Shown: in pieces, positions 8,528 through 18,582 of the stretch
How the letters are laid out: every line of letters begins with the position of its first letter
How positions within the stretch are numbered: the first letter of the stretch is position 1
DNA from: Rheinheimera sp. MM224
GTDB lineage: Bacteria > Pseudomonadota > Gammaproteobacteria > Enterobacterales > Alteromonadaceae
Reading direction: 5' to 3'
NCBI RefSeq assembly: GCF_947090785.1
Contig: NZ_OX352320.1
Location: 2,418,001-2,482,000, forward strand
DNA: 64,000 bases
Made by a program: the position numbers and the translations under genes
Notes under the pieces: model-generated
The model's database searches: none
What the model saw: only the letters and a program-made list of their open reading frames with translations
Told to the model about the DNA's origin: nothing

Positions 8528-11500
8528 CTAAAGTAACTGCAAAAGCTGCTGCAACGGATGTTTAGGTTTAACACCTTCTAAACGTTTTACCTGGCTTCGA
8601 CAAGAGAATCCTGTCACCAACACCTGATCAGCCCCAGTGTTTTGTACGGGTTGTTGCCAACTCATTTCGTAAAGCGTTTTGCTGTTATCAAAATTTTGCG
8701 CCTCATGGCCATAAGTACCGGCCATACCACAGCAGCCCACAGACACCGCTTTGAGTTCTAATCCAGCTTTGGCATAAATCTGCTTCCACTGATTCTCTGT
8801 TGCTGGCAGAGCCGTTTTTTCGGTGCAATGCGCCAGTAAACTAAAACTCTGCCCTGACTGAATAGCAGGTAAGTCTTGTTTCACTAACCATTCGTGGAAT
8901 AAAGCCACCTGATAATCGCCACGTTCAGAGCCTAAGGTTTTGACATACTCATCGCGATACACCAGTACTAAAGAAGCATCTAAGCCCAGCAGCGGCGCTC
9001 CTAAAGCGGCCACCTGATTTAAAAAATCAGAGGCTGTTTTCGCTGTTTTAGCAAAATCGCGTAAGAAGCCTTTGACGTGCTGCGGTTTACCGTTCGGTAA
9101 AAATGGCAACAACACAGGCCTAAACCCTAGTTTCTCTATCAGCTTCAGCGCGTCAGCCACTAAATCAGCTTCGTAGAAGCTGGTAAATGGATCTTGCACC
9201 AACAGCACTAGTTTTTGCTTTTCGGCTGCTGGCAAGGCTTGCAGCGCAGTTAAATCAAAGCTGTAGTTACCCTCAACTCTTTGTTTTAAGGTCGGAACCG
9301 ATAATTGTGGTGTATCGACATAACCCACAGTCTTTTTCAGCAGGCTTGCCATCCAGCCTTGCTGCAGGAAAAAATTGACCAGCTTCGGCATACTCGCCAG
9401 CAGTGGCGCCGAACGTTCAATATTTCCGACCAGATAATCTTTGGCCGGTCGTAAATAACGACTGTGATACAACTGAATAAAACGGGCACGGAAGGATGGC
9501 ACATCCACTTTGATAGGACACTGGCCCGCACAGGCTTTGCAGGCCAAACAGCCTTCCATTGCCTCCATCACTTCATGGGAGAAATCATACTGGCCCTGCT
9601 TTTTCTGCCAGCTGTTTTTGATTTTGGCAACTACACCAGACAGCGTCTGAGATTTATTCAGCAGCTCTTGCTCCTGTGCCAATACATCGACACCTTGATT
9701 GCTCATTAATCGCAACCATTCGCGCATTAAACCCGCTCTGCCTTTGGGGCTGTGTCGTCTGTCTTTGGTGACTTTACTGGACGGACACATAGGCGAATTT
9801 TCTTCGTAGTTAAAACAAAGGCCATTGCCGTTACAGTTTAAGCTGCTGTCAAAACTCTCTTTCACTACAACAGGGATTTGCCGATCGTAAAACCCACGTT
9901 TTACATCATCAACACTGACCAGCTGTTCGCTACTGTCGATAGGCGTACAAATTTTGCCAGGGTTGACGCGGTTAAAGGGGTCAAAAGCCGTTTTGATTTT
10001 ACGCAGCTCTGTAAATAAAGCCTCTCCAAAAAACTCCGGGCCATATTCGCTGCGATAGCCTTTACCATGCTCGCCCCACATCAAACCGCCGTATTTAGCG
10101 GTCAGTTTTACCACCTGATCGGAGATAACGCGTAACTGTTTTTCCTGCTCCGGGTCACACATATCCAAAGCTGGACGCACATGCAACACACCAGCATCGA
10201 CATGACCAAACATGCCATAGGCCAGTCCATGGCTATCGAGTAAGGCGCGGAATTCCATAATAAAATCAGCCAGATTTTCAGGAGGAACTGCGGTATCTTC
10301 AGTAAAAGGAATAGGTTTTTTGCTACCTTTGGCATTGCCCAAAAGGCCCACTGCCTTTTTGCGCATCGCGTAAATCTGGGTGATGGCGTTGTTGTCAAAA
10401 GTCAGCTGATAACCAATAATTCCAGACTCACCATTTTCAACCGACTGTTGCAGGCGTGCTTCTAACTGCTGGACTTTTTGCGCCATATCCGCTTCGTCTT
10501 CAGCATTGTATTCGACCATATTCAGGCCAAGCATAGTTTTGCCTGGCACATCTTCAATAAAGTCTTTGACCTGATGCCAAATGATGTCGTTACGGGCTAA
10601 ATCCAGAACTTTGCTGTCGACAGTTTCCACCGAGGTAGCCTGAGCGGCCACTAAAAATGGTGCATTACGCAGCGCACTTTCAAAGCTGTCGTACTTCACA
10701 TTCACCAGACATTTGTATGGGGCTATAGGCGTGATATTCAATTTAGCTTCGGTGACAAAACCCAAAGAACCTTCAGATCCGGTAATAACGCGGGACAAAT
10801 CAAACTGAGTTAAATCCTCGTTAAACACATGCTCTAAGTCATAACCTGTTAAAAAGCGGTTTAAACGCGGAAAAGTGTTTAAAATATCGGCACGGAAATC
10901 GCGGCAACTAGATAACACCTGACGATACACCCGGCCAATGCTGTCCTGACGTTGTGCCAGCTGCTCTGCCTGAGCTATAGGCATCACATGAGTATGCAGC
11001 GCCATGCCATCAATCAGCACAGTATCGAGGGATAACACATGATCACTGGTTTTACCGTACACCAAAGAGCCCTGACCCGAGGCGTCGGTGTTGATCATGC
11101 CCCCTATGGTGGCGCGGTTTGAGGTGGATAAATCCGGTGAGAAGAAAAAGCCATAAGGTTTTAAAAAGGCATTCAGCTGATCTTTAATCACACCAGCCTG
11201 TACCCGTACCCAGCGCTCTTCAACATTAATTTCAATGATGTCACGCATATGGCGGGATAAATCGACCACCACAGCAGAAGTTAAGGCTTGACCATTAGTG
11301 CCGGTGCCGCCGCCCCTTGGCGTGAATTTGATGTCGCTAAAACTGACTGTTTGAGCCAAAGAACAAATCAGCTGCACATCAGCAGCAGATTTAGGCAACA
11401 ACACAGCAGCAGGCAGCTGCTGATACACGCTGTTGTCTGTGGCCACAGCTAAACGGCTGGCATAACTGACTTCAATGTCGCCGACAAAACCAGCAGCTGT

Positions 11501-11566
11501 TAGAGCAGTGACATAAGCCTGGACTTGGGGATTAAGTGTTTCTGTCGCAGTTAACTTCGGGATCAT
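8528..11566 (-). CDS. ydiJ: D-2-hydroxyglutarate dehydrogenase, FAD and Fe-S (YdiJ)
   Basis: A 1012-residue YdiJ-type flavoprotein, close along its whole length to E. coli YdiJ (1018 residues), which oxidises D-2-hydroxyglutarate to 2-oxoglutarate. Domain order: FAD-binding PCMH domain (FTPRGGGTGTNGQAL; TSNRATIGGMINTDASGQG), FAD-oxidase C-terminal domain (YGMFGHVDAGVLHVRPALD), a cysteine region (CNGNGLCFNYEENSPMCP), a 4Fe-4S motif CLACKACAGQCP, and a C-terminal CCG-type domain (VGCCGMAGTYGHEA). The protein is cytosolic or membrane-peripheral and passes electrons on. The start is taken at ATG 11566 (MIPKL, as in E. coli MIPQI) rather than an upstream GTG at 11575. Confidence 0.95.
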   Translation of the reverse strand: MIPKLTATETLNPQVQAYVTALTAAGFVGDIEVSYASRLAVATDNSVYQQLPAAVLLPKSAADVQLICSLAQTVSFSDIKFTPRGGGTGTNGQALTSAVVVDLSRHMRDIIEINVEERWVRVQAGVIKDQLNAFLKPYGFFFSPDLSTSNRATIGGMINTDASGQGSLVYGKTSDHVLSLDTVLIDGMALHTHVMPIAQAEQLAQRQDSIGRVYRQVLSSCRDFRADILNTFPRLNRFLTGYDLEHVFNEDLTQFDLSRVITGSEGSLGFVTEAKLNITPIAPYKCLVNVKYDSFESALRNAPFLVAAQATSVETVDSKVLDLARNDIIWHQVKDFIEDVPGKTMLGLNMVEYNAEDEADMAQKVQQLEARLQQSVENGESGIIGYQLTFDNNAITQIYAMRKKAVGLLGNAKGSKKPIPFTEDTAVPPENLADFIMEFRALLDSHGLAYGMFGHVDAGVLHVRPALDMCDPEQEKQLRVISDQVVKLTAKYGGLMWGEHGKGYRSEYGPEFFGEALFTELRKIKTAFDPFNRVNPGKICTPIDSSEQLVSVDDVKRGFYDRQIPVVVKESFDSSLNCNGNGLCFNYEENSPMCPSSKVTKDRRHSPKGRAGLMREWLRLMSNQGVDVLAQEQELLNKSQTLSGVVAKIKNSWQKKQGQYDFSHEVMEAMEGCLACKACAGQCPIKVDVPSFRARFIQLYHSRYLRPAKDYLVGNIERSAPLLASMPKLVNFFLQQGWMASLLKKTVGYVDTPQLSVPTLKQRVEGNYSFDLTALQALPAAEKQKLVLLVQDPFTSFYEADLVADALKLIEKLGFRPVLLPFLPNGKPQHVKGFLRDFAKTAKTASDFLNQVAALGAPLLGLDASLVLVYRDEYVKTLGSERGDYQVALFHEWLVKQDLPAIQSGQSFSLLAHCTEKTALPATENQWKQIYAKAGLELKAVSVGCCGMAGTYGHEAQNFDNSKTLYEMSWQQPVQNTGADQVLVTGFSCRSQVKRLEGVKPKHPLQQLLQLL

Positions 11567-11703
11567 AAGACGCACCAGATTTAGAACTGGGCCGAGTATA
11601 CCAAAGCGCAGGATGGATGGTCAGGGCGTAGGAAAAAAATTACTGTCTTTCCAATGCCCTGCTTTGCTTACATCACTTGCATCAGTAAATGAAGATGAGC
11701 TGC

Positions 11704-12012
11704 TTAGTTATCGCTTTTACGTTCCAACACTTCGCCTTCAATCACCCGGCCAGAGCCTTCTGACGAACGGCTTTGCTGGTGTTGCTGAGCCTGTTGGAAA
11801 AACGACTTGCCTTGTTTGCGTAGCTGATGCCGTTTGTATAAAAACACCGGAATAAGTAACCAGCTCAGCATCAGCACAAAAAGTAATACGCCCATTGCAA
11901 ACACCAGCATAATACCGGCGACCAGCCATAGCAGCACACGGCTAAGGAAACTGCCCTGCTGTTTCTGACGGAATAAGGCCTGCCATTGTTGGGCTTGCTG
12001 TTGATAATTCAT
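11704..12012 (-). CDS. Small membrane protein, unknown function
   Basis: A 102-residue protein with a Gln-rich N-terminus (NYQQQAQQWQALFRQKQQG), one long or two short transmembrane segments (VLLWLVAGIMLVFAMGVLLF, then VLMLSWLLIPVFLYKR), and a hydrophilic Gln/Ser-rich tail ending GRVIEGEVLERKSDN. No family is recognised. It lies between ydiJ and glgP on the same strand with gaps of more than 100 bases on both sides, so it is probably transcribed on its own. AGAGAG precedes the ATG. Confidence 0.72.
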   Translation of the reverse strand: MNYQQQAQQWQALFRQKQQGSFLSRVLLWLVAGIMLVFAMGVLLFVLMLSWLLIPVFLYKRHQLRKQGKSFFQQAQQHQQSRSSEGSGRVIEGEVLERKSDN

Positions 12013-12165
12013 TGATTGCTCTCTTTAAAACGCCTGTTCATTGGCTCTGTAAACTTAATGGGGATGCGGAAACAAATTCCCAATGCCTTCTAGGACTGCA
12101 AATTGTAACAAATAGTTCAGGAGTTTCTCTGCGTCAGCTCAGATCCGTTCCTTTGAGCCAAATAC

Positions 12166-12187
12166 AAAGCCCACCGAAGTGGGCTTT
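12166..12187 (-). terminator. glgP terminator
   Basis: AAAGCCCAC and GTGGGCTTT pair around a four-base loop (TTCG on the minus strand), 41 bases after the glgP stop. A weak T-rich tail follows on the minus strand. Confidence 0.78.
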
Positions 12188-12227
12188 ATTGTGAAGCTGC
12201 TAACTAAGCTACTAACCAGCCGACAGC

Positions 12228-14723
12228 TTACTGCTGGCTGATTTTGCAGGCGTCCAGTTTCCAGACTTTTTCTACATAGTCTTCAATAGAACGGTCTGAA
12301 GTAAACTTACCCATCAGTGCAGTGTTCAGAATGGCCTTTTTCGCCCAGCCAGCCTGATCACGGTACCAGCCATCCACCTTCTCTTGTGCTTTCACGTACG
12401 ACTGGAAATCGGCCAGTACTAAATACGGATCGCCACCTTCAAGCAAGCTACGTTTGATGGCAGATAATTCACCTGGTTTACCCGGCGTGAAGTAATCAGT
12501 TTCCAGCCAGTCCAGAATAGCTTTGATTTCAGCATCCTGATAATAGTAATCCCAGCTGTGATAGCCTTTGGCCTGCAGAGCTTTTACTTCATCGACGGTT
12601 AAACCGAAGATAGAAATATTATCCGGTCCCACTTCCTCTGCGATCTCAATATTGGCACCATCCAGCGTACCTACAGTGATAGCACCGTTTAACGCCAGTT
12701 TCATATTACCTGTACCAGAAGCTTCTTTACCTGCGGTAGAGATTTGCTCTGACACGTCAGCAGCCGGGATCATTTTCTCAGCTAATGTGACACGGTAGTT
12801 AGGCATAAAGACCACTTTCAGACGGTTTTTCACGCGTTTGTCGTTGTTGATCTTCTCTGCCACTTTATTGATGGCGTAAATAATTTCTTTGGCCAGTTTG
12901 TAACCAGGAGCGGCTTTAGCACCAAACAGGAATACACGTGGCACCATATCGTAATCCGGGTTTTGCAGAATACGACGGTACAAGGCCAGAATATGCAACA
13001 AGTTCAGATGCTGACGTTTGTATTCATGCAAACGTTTGATTTGAATATCAAAAATAGCATGAGGATCAATGCTGATATTGGTCAGTTTCTTCACTACCGT
13101 CGCTAAATCAGCTTTATTTTGCTGTTTAATCGCCATAAAGGCATCCTGAATGGCAGGATCATCAGCAAAAGCAGCAAATTTACTCAGCTGTTTTAAGTCA
13201 CGTGGCCATTCATCGCCAATGGTTTCGTCAAGCAACTTGGCTAAACGTGGATTACAGGCTTTTAACCAGCGACGTGGCGTAACACCATTGGTGACGTTGG
13301 TAAATTTATCCGGCCATAATGCAACCATTTCCGGGAATAAATCTGATTTCACTAACTCTGAGTGAATTTCGGCCACACCATTGACGCGGAACGAACCGAC
13401 CACAGACAAATGCCCCATACGGACCATAGGTTCGTGGTTGTCTTCGATAATAGACAGTTTACGTTTTTTATCGTTATCGCCAGGCCATAACACATCCACT
13501 TGCTCAACCAGGAAACGACGGTTAATTTCGTAAATGATTTCTAAGTGGCGTGGTAATACTTTTTCAAATAAACGCACTGACCATTTTTCCAGAGCTTCTG
13601 GTAACAAGGTGTGGTTAGTGTAGGCAAATACATGCTGACAAATATTCCAGGCTTCGTCCCAGCTCATTTCCGCACGGTCAACCAAAATACGCATCAATTC
13701 TGGGATAGCTACAGCCGGGTGAGTATCGTTTAGCTGAATAGCCACTTGTTCTGGGAACTTGCTCCAGTCATCACCATTAGCACGTTTGTAACGACGGATA
13801 ATGTCTTTCAGTGAACATGAGCAGAAAAAATACTGCTGAATTAAGCGTAATTCTTTACCTGCGTCTGTTTCATCGTTTGGATACAGTACTTTAGAGATGG
13901 TTTCAGCTTCGATGTTCTGACGCGCCGCATCGATGTAACCACCAGAGTTAAATACGTCCCAGTTGAAGAAGTCACTGGCACGGCTTTCCCACAGACGTAA
14001 TACGTTGACTGAGCTGCCCTGATAACCAACCACAGGAATATCCCAAGGCACACCTTTAATGATACGGCCAGGGTGCCATACCTTTTTCATTTTGCCTTGC
14101 AGATCGTAAGTCGTTTCTACGTAACCGTAGACTGAAATTTCCTGGATAGACTCAGGACGGCAAATCTCCCACGGGTTGCCATATTCACGCCAACTGTCAG
14201 GACGCTCAATTTGACGGCCATCTGAAAACTCCTGTTTAAACAGGCCATTTTCGTAGTGGATACCATAGCCAATGGCTGGATAATTTAATGTCGCCATGGA
14301 GTCGATAAAACAGGCAGCTAAACGGCCTAAACCGCCGTTACCCAACGCCATGTCTTCTTCCTGATCTTCCAGATCAGCGATATTTAAGCCAAGCTCAGCC
14401 AGCGCATCTTTTGCAGCGTCATAGACACCCAAATTGTGCAGGTTGTTGCTGAACAGACGACCCATTAAATATTCAAGACTGAAATAATGAACGGCGCGGG
14501 TATTTTGTTGATAGTGAGTACGCTGAGTATTACGTAAACCATCGTACACATATTCGTTGATCGCAGCACAAGTGGCACGCCACCAGGCTTGTGGGCTGGC
14601 TTTATTTACATCTGTACCAAGGCTGCCATGTAAATGTTTAATAATACTGTTTTTTAATTCTTCCGTGCTCGGAAGGTCCGCAATAGCCACTGAGGCTTTT
14701 GCCTTTGAAGACGTTTTTTTCAT
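12228..14723 (-). CDS. glgP: Glycogen/maltodextrin phosphorylase
   Basis: An 831-residue GT35 phosphorylase that releases glucose 1-phosphate from alpha-1,4-glucan ends using orthophosphate and PLP. Visible motifs are [19 protein letters not shown] (substrate region), the GT35 block [15 protein letters not shown] whose Lys is the PLP Schiff base, and [14 protein letters not shown]. Length is normal for the family. ATG at 14723 (MKKTSSK) with GGGA seven bases upstream is preferred over an upstream TTG. Its product is converted to glucose 6-phosphate by Pgm, encoded just upstream on the same strand. The 155-base gap upstream carries two HexR-like boxes and the pgm terminator, so glgP probably has its own promoter. 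Confidence 0.97.
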   Translation of the reverse strand: MKKTSSKAKASVAIADLPSTEELKNSIIKHLHGSLGTDVNKASPQAWWRATCAAINEYVYDGLRNTQRTHYQQNTRAVHYFSLEYLMGRLFSNNLHNLGVYDAAKDALAELGLNIADLEDQEEDMALGNGGLGRLAACFIDSMATLNYPAIGYGIHYENGLFKQEFSDGRQIERPDSWREYGNPWEICRPESIQEISVYGYVETTYDLQGKMKKVWHPGRIIKGVPWDIPVVGYQGSSVNVLRLWESRASDFFNWDVFNSGGYIDAARQNIEAETISKVLYPNDETDAGKELRLIQQYFFCSCSLKDIIRRYKRANGDDWSKFPEQVAIQLNDTHPAVAIPELMRILVDRAEMSWDEAWNICQHVFAYTNHTLLPEALEKWSVRLFEKVLPRHLEIIYEINRRFLVEQVDVLWPGDNDKKRKLSIIEDNHEPMVRMGHLSVVGSFRVNGVAEIHSELVKSDLFPEMVALWPDKFTNVTNGVTPRRWLKACNPRLAKLLDETIGDEWPRDLKQLSKFAAFADDPAIQDAFMAIKQQNKADLATVVKKLTNISIDPHAIFDIQIKRLHEYKRQHLNLLHILALYRRILQNPDYDMVPRVFLFGAKAAPGYKLAKEIIYAINKVAEKINNDKRVKNRLKVVFMPNYRVTLAEKMIPAADVSEQISTAGKEASGTGNMKLALNGAITVGTLDGANIEIAEEVGPDNISIFGLTVDEVKALQAKGYHSWDYYYQDAEIKAILDWLETDYFTPGKPGELSAIKRSLLEGGDPYLVLADFQSYVKAQEKVDGWYRDQAGWAKKAILNTALMGKFTSDRSIEDYVEKVWKLDACKISQQ

Positions 14724-14775
14724 TGCCAAATCCCGGTTTGATGAGCGGTGAGCCGCTTTTTTTTATAACTATAGT

Positions 14776-14790
14776 TGTAGAAAAATTACA
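14776..14790. promoter_or_regulatory. HexR-like box 1 upstream of glgP
   Basis: TGTAGAAAAATTACA fits 14 of 15 positions of the HexR consensus as I recall it (TGTARTWWWAYTACA). HexR is a sugar-phosphate-responsive RpiR-family regulator of central carbon genes in Shewanella and relatives. The box lies 53 bases upstream of the glgP start. Confidence 0.5.
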
Positions 14791-14827
14791 AAAATGGCGG
14801 GCAATAGTCAAGAATTAGCAAAAATAA

Positions 14828-14867
14828 AGCCTGCTATCGTAATTTTATTACAACACGCTAACAGGCT
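14828..14867 (-). terminator. pgm terminator hairpin
   Basis: On the minus strand, AGCCTGTTAGCGT and ACGATAGCAGGCT form a 13-bp stem with two mismatches, followed by TTTATTTTT. It lies 11 bases after the pgm stop. Its 14-base loop overlaps the second HexR-like box. Confidence 0.7.
14838..14852. promoter_or_regulatory. HexR-like box 2 between pgm and glgP
   Basis: CGTAATTTTATTACA fits the HexR-type palindrome at 14 of 15 positions; only the first base differs. It sits in the loop region of the pgm terminator hairpin, about 115 bases upstream of glgP. Confidence 0.42.
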
Positions 14868-14878
14868 GTTTCAGGTGC

Positions 14879-16525
14879 TTAAATCGCCTTGAACACCGCA
14901 TCCACAAAGGCTTTGGCGTCCGATTCAAGCTGCATTAAATGCGTTTGATCAACAAAACTCTCTAAATAAATTTTGTAGCTGTTTTCTGTACCAGATGGCC
15001 GCGCAGCGAACCAGCCATTTTTGGTGACTACCTTTACACCACCAATACTGGCACCATTACCTGGTGCTTTTGTAAGCACTGCAAGTATTTCATCGCCAGC
15101 CAGTTCAGTCTGTTTTACACTGCTGACATCCAAATTTTTCAGCGCAGCTTTTTGCTCTGCTGAAGCCGCTGCATCGAGACGACGATACAAAGGTGAACCA
15201 AATTCTTTGGTCAACGCCTGATACTGCTGATAAGGATCGACTCCGGTTTTCGCCAGCATTTCTGCCGCTAGTAATCCCAGAATAAAACCGTCTTTATCGG
15301 TCGACCAAACAGTGCCATCAAAACGCAGGAAACTTGCCCCAGCACTTTCTTCACCACCAAAAGCCACAGTACCTTTGTACAGACCATCGACAAACCATTT
15401 AAAGCCAACAGGGACTTCATACACTTTACGACCACGGCCTTCAGTCACTCTGTCAATCAAGGCCGAAGATACCAGTGTTTTGCCAATAGCTAAGCTGGTT
15501 GACCATAAAGGTCTGTTGCTCAATAAATAGTTAATAGCCACAGCCAGATAATGGTTTGGATTCATCAGGCCGCCACTTCGGGTCACTATGCCATGACGAT
15601 CAAAATCCGGGTCATTGCCTATGGCCACATCAAACTGATCTTTGAGTTGAATCAAGTTCGCCATCGCATAAGCAGAGGAGCAATCCATACGAATTTTTCC
15701 GTCTTTATCCAACGGCATAAAGCTAAAAGCTGGATCGACACGTTCATTGACCACAGTGATATTCAGACCATAGGTTTTGGCAATCACAGGCCAAAACGCA
15801 ATACCTGAACCACCTAAAGGGTCAACACCGATTTTCACGCCCGCTTTGGCTATGGCTGCCATATCAATGACGTTCGCCAAATCATCGACATAAGGCTGTA
15901 CATAATCGATGCTGACACACAAAGGGGACGCCAACGCCTCTTCGTAGCCTATCTGCTTCACGCCATCTAACTGCACAGCCAGTAAGGCATTGGCGCGTTT
16001 TTGGATCCAATCTGTCGCGTCTGTGTCGGCAGGACCACCATGAGGCGGATTGTATTTAATGCCACCATCTTCCGGCGGATTATGAGAAGGTGTAATGATT
16101 AAGCCATCGGCTAAATCAGTGGTACGGCCTTTGTTATAGCCCAAAATTGCATGGGAAATAACAGGAGTGGGTGTAAAACCGCCATCTTGCTGAATATGGG
16201 TGGTTACGCCATTGGCAATCAGCACCTGTAATGTGCTGACAAACGCAGCTTCTGATAAGCCATGAGTGTCTTTGCCCAGGAACAATGGTCCGCTAAAACC
16301 CTGTTGTTTGCGATACTCCGCAACAGCCTGCACTATGGCCAGAATATGCTGTTCGTTAAAGGATTTAAGTAAAGCTCCTCCCCTGTGGCCTGAAGTACCA
16401 AAACTGACTTGCTGACTGGCGATGGCCACATCAGGCTTCAGGCTATAATAGGCGGCCATCAGCTGCGCTATATTAGGTAACATGGCAGCTGGTGCAGTTT
16501 GCCCAGCCAGCGGATGTAAAGACAT
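14879..16525 (-). CDS. pgm: Phosphoglucomutase (alpha-D-glucose specific)
   Basis: A 548-residue enzyme that interconverts glucose 1-phosphate and glucose 6-phosphate; E. coli Pgm has 546. Motifs: [11 protein letters not shown] near the N-terminus, the catalytic phosphoserine loop [18 protein letters not shown], the metal-binding loop [10 protein letters not shown], the sugar-binding loop [12 protein letters not shown], and the phosphate-binding [15 protein letters not shown] at 16525 (MSLHPLAG) is preceded by AAGGAG. The gene follows seqA by nine bases, the same seqA-pgm operon arrangement as in E. coli, and links glycogen breakdown by GlgP and synthesis by GlgC/GlgA to glycolysis. Confidence 0.97.
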   Translation of the reverse strand: MSLHPLAGQTAPAAMLPNIAQLMAAYYSLKPDVAIASQQVSFGTSGHRGGALLKSFNEQHILAIVQAVAEYRKQQGFSGPLFLGKDTHGLSEAAFVSTLQVLIANGVTTHIQQDGGFTPTPVISHAILGYNKGRTTDLADGLIITPSHNPPEDGGIKYNPPHGGPADTDATDWIQKRANALLAVQLDGVKQIGYEEALASPLCVSIDYVQPYVDDLANVIDMAAIAKAGVKIGVDPLGGSGIAFWPVIAKTYGLNITVVNERVDPAFSFMPLDKDGKIRMDCSSAYAMANLIQLKDQFDVAIGNDPDFDRHGIVTRSGGLMNPNHYLAVAINYLLSNRPLWSTSLAIGKTLVSSALIDRVTEGRGRKVYEVPVGFKWFVDGLYKGTVAFGGEESAGASFLRFDGTVWSTDKDGFILGLLAAEMLAKTGVDPYQQYQALTKEFGSPLYRRLDAAASAEQKAALKNLDVSSVKQTELAGDEILAVLTKAPGNGASIGGVKVVTKNGWFAARPSGTENSYKIYLESFVDQTHLMQLESDAKAFVDAVFKAI

Positions 16526-16534
16526 ACACACTCC

Positions 16535-17137
16535 TTATAACAAATCGCGGATCCGTTCAACCTCTGCCGAACTGTAGCCAAGTTTGGTGGCGACTTCAGT
16601 CAGCATCATTTTCTTGCGCGTTGTATTCGAGTTGGTAATCACCCAAAAATCAGTATTTGGAATGGGTTTTGGATTGGTACTGCTGCCCGCTTCTAATAAA
16701 GACGACTCGGACTGACCAAAATATAATCTGTTACGACCTTTAATTTCCAGTACCTGAGCAAAATCTCCACGATGTGCGCGGGATAAAGCCGATAAAATGA
16801 ATAAGAAGCGCCCTACCACGCTTTGTTCAGCAGACAAATCTTGCGGGCTGATAAAATCAAAAACGGAACCCGATTTATCTGCAGGAGCAGCAGAGGTGAC
16901 CGTTTTTTCAACTACAGGCTGTGCTGCTGGTTTTGCTGCGGCTTGTGCTACAGGTTTAAGCGACTCTTGCACTGGAGTTTTACTGACGTTTTTTGCAGCT
17001 GGTACCGCAGGAGCTTGCGCTTCTGTCAGACTGACAATCAGTAAACGGCGCAGAATATCAGAGGCGCTTTCACCAATCTGTTGAGTCTGACTGGCGATAA
17101 ATTGATAAAGATCGTCATCTATTTCGATGGTTTTCAT
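16535..17137 (-). CDS. seqA: Negative modulator of replication initiation SeqA
   Basis: A 200-residue SeqA. The N-terminal oligomerisation domain (MKTIEIDDDLYQFIASQTQQ, then IGESASDILRRLL) and the C-terminal hemimethylated-GATC-binding domain (KPIPNTDFWVITNSNTTRKK) are both clear. Between them, at about residues 40-95, lies an Ala/Pro/Lys-rich linker longer than in E. coli. SeqA binds newly replicated hemimethylated GATC sites, sequesters oriC and organises daughter chromosomes, so the organism should have Dam methylation. It is first in an operon with pgm and divergent from ybfF, as in E. coli. Confidence 0.95.
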   Translation of the reverse strand: MKTIEIDDDLYQFIASQTQQIGESASDILRRLLIVSLTEAQAPAVPAAKNVSKTPVQESLKPVAQAAAKPAAQPVVEKTVTSAAPADKSGSVFDFISPQDLSAEQSVVGRFLFILSALSRAHRGDFAQVLEIKGRNRLYFGQSESSLLEAGSSTNPKPIPNTDFWVITNSNTTRKKMMLTEVATKLGYSSAEVERIRDLL

Positions 17138-17259
17138 GAAGTTATTCCGCGTTCTTAAAAAGTGAAGCCATTATATAAAGGCATAGTCGCTGACGCCAGC
17201 CAGCAGTTTTGATACCATGCCACTATGTCGTAAATAAGGTCGTTAAATCGGAAAAAATA

Positions 17260-18021
17260 ATGATATTACATACCGAGATCACAGGCCAAGGTCAAGCTAT
17301 TGTATTGATCCACGGCCTTTTTGGTAGTTACGAGAACCTTGGCGTGATTGCCCGTGCTTTAGCCGGACAATGGCAAGTGGTCAATCTGGACATGCGTAAT
17401 CATGGCCGTTCAGACTGGCACGATAGCATGTCCTATGCGTTGATGGCAGAGGATGTCAAAGATACGCTGGATCACCTGGGCTTAGAGCAGGTGATCCTAT
17501 TGGGCCATTCTATGGGTGGAAAAATAGCCATGGAGTTTGCGCTTCGTTATCCAGAGCGCGTTAACAAGCTCATTCTGGCGGATATATCGCCGGTGCAAAA
17601 CAGACCGCGCCACCTTGAAATATTATCAGCACTGGATGGCATCGATCTGAATAACTTACAAAGCAGACAGCAGGCTGATCAGCAGCTGGCTTTGTCTATC
17701 ACTGAAACCGGGGTACGGCAGTTTCTGCTTAAGAGCCTGCATAAAGAAGATGATCACTTCCGCTGGCGCTTTAATATCAAAGCTTTGATCGCCAATTATC
17801 AGCAGTTATTAGAGGCACCACCAAGCAAAGGCCCTTACACAGGCCCGACGCTTTTTATTAAAGGCGCAGAATCTGATTATCTGTTGCCAGAACATCAAAG
17901 CCTGATCCAGCAATTGTTCCCGCCCAGCAAAGCTAAAGTCATTATGGGCACAGGTCATTGGTTACACGCCGAGAAACCCGTGGCTTTCACTAAAATTGTC
18001 ACTGACTTTTTATTGAGTTAA
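17260..18021 (+). CDS. ybfF: Alpha/beta-hydrolase esterase YbfF
   Basis: A 253-residue alpha/beta-hydrolase. The oxyanion region LIHGLFGSYENLG, the nucleophile elbow GHSMGGKIAM with the catalytic Ser, and the C-terminal GTGHWLHAEKP with the catalytic His are visible. E. coli YbfF is an esterase acting on short and medium acyl esters and acyl-CoA; the natural substrate is not known. The ATG at 17260 follows GGAAAAAATA and starts the conserved MILHTEITG, so the longer frame from 17209 is rejected. It heads the run ybfF-DUF2788-ybfE-fldA, in the same order as the E. coli fur region. Confidence 0.92.
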   Translation: MILHTEITGQGQAIVLIHGLFGSYENLGVIARALAGQWQVVNLDMRNHGRSDWHDSMSYALMAEDVKDTLDHLGLEQVILLGHSMGGKIAMEFALRYPERVNKLILADISPVQNRPRHLEILSALDGIDLNNLQSRQQADQQLALSITETGVRQFLLKSLHKEDDHFRWRFNIKALIANYQQLLEAPPSKGPYTGPTLFIKGAESDYLLPEHQSLIQQLFPPSKAKVIMGTGHWLHAEKPVAFTKIVTDFLLS

Positions 18022-18085
18022 CGCAATTAATTCCTAATAAAATTGTGCTATAGTGCGCGCAATTTTTAAGGGCTAGTGGGTCATT

Positions 18086-18283
18086 ATGAATATTGAGCAG
18101 TTTGAGACCCTGGGTCTTTTTCTGGGTGTTGGTGCCCTGTATCTGTTTATTGTGATGGCCATTTGGGATGTGCTTAAAAAAAGTAACGCTCCTCGTTTTG
18201 GCAAAATTTTTGTGTGGTTAGTGCTGTTTTTATCTCCTGCAGCTTTTTTAGCTAAAGTGATTTTTGAGTTTTTTGTCGAATAA
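18086..18283 (+). CDS. DUF2788 small membrane protein
   Basis: A 65-residue protein with two predicted transmembrane helices (FLGVGALYLFIVMAIWDVL and IFVWLVLFLSPAAFLAKVIF) joined by a short basic loop (KKSNAPRFGK). It matches the DUF2788 family, regularly found between ybfF and ybfE in Shewanella-like genomes. The function is unknown. TATAGT at about 18049 is a plausible -10 element, so it may start a transcript that continues into ybfE and fldA. Confidence 0.85.
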   Translation: MNIEQFETLGLFLGVGALYLFIVMAIWDVLKKSNAPRFGKIFVWLVLFLSPAAFLAKVIFEFFVE

Positions 18284-18297
18284 ATGAGGTGCGCGAC

Positions 18298-18570
18298 ATG
18301 GCTAAAATAGCCACAGATCGCACAACAATAGATTTGTTTGCGCATGAAAAACGCCCCGGCCGGCCAAGGACCAATCCTTTACCACGGGAAGAGCAGCTCA
18401 AGCTGAACAAGCGCAATCAAATCAAACGCGATCGAAGTAAAGGTTTAAAGCGTATAGAGTGCAAAGTGTCAGAGCAGTTGTACGAACAACTGAGTTTGTC
18501 TGCACAGCAGCAAAATATGACACGTAGCGCCTATATAGAATGGGTTTTAGAACAAGCGTTGACCAGGTAG
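18298..18570 (+). CDS. ybfE: YbfE-like (LexA-regulated) small protein
   Basis: A 90-residue basic protein that matches E. coli YbfE: DRTTIDLFAHEKRPGRPRTN, then LKLNKRNQIKRDRSKGLKRI, and a C-terminal helix pair (NMTRSAYIEWVLEQAL). The shape is that of a ribbon-helix-helix protein with an AT-hook-like GRPR segment, suggesting nucleic-acid binding; the function is not established. E. coli ybfE is LexA-regulated, but no LexA box is seen upstream here. ATG at 18298 follows GAGGT at seven bases. fldA begins 12 bases after the stop, so the two are cotranscribed. Confidence 0.9.
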   Translation: MAKIATDRTTIDLFAHEKRPGRPRTNPLPREEQLKLNKRNQIKRDRSKGLKRIECKVSEQLYEQLSLSAQQQNMTRSAYIEWVLEQALTR

Positions 18571-18582
18571 AAGGCGAAAGTT

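Noticed and set aside
18022..18297. LexA box for ybfE
   Set aside because: No CTGT-N8-ACAG pattern found, although the E. coli homologue is LexA-regulated.
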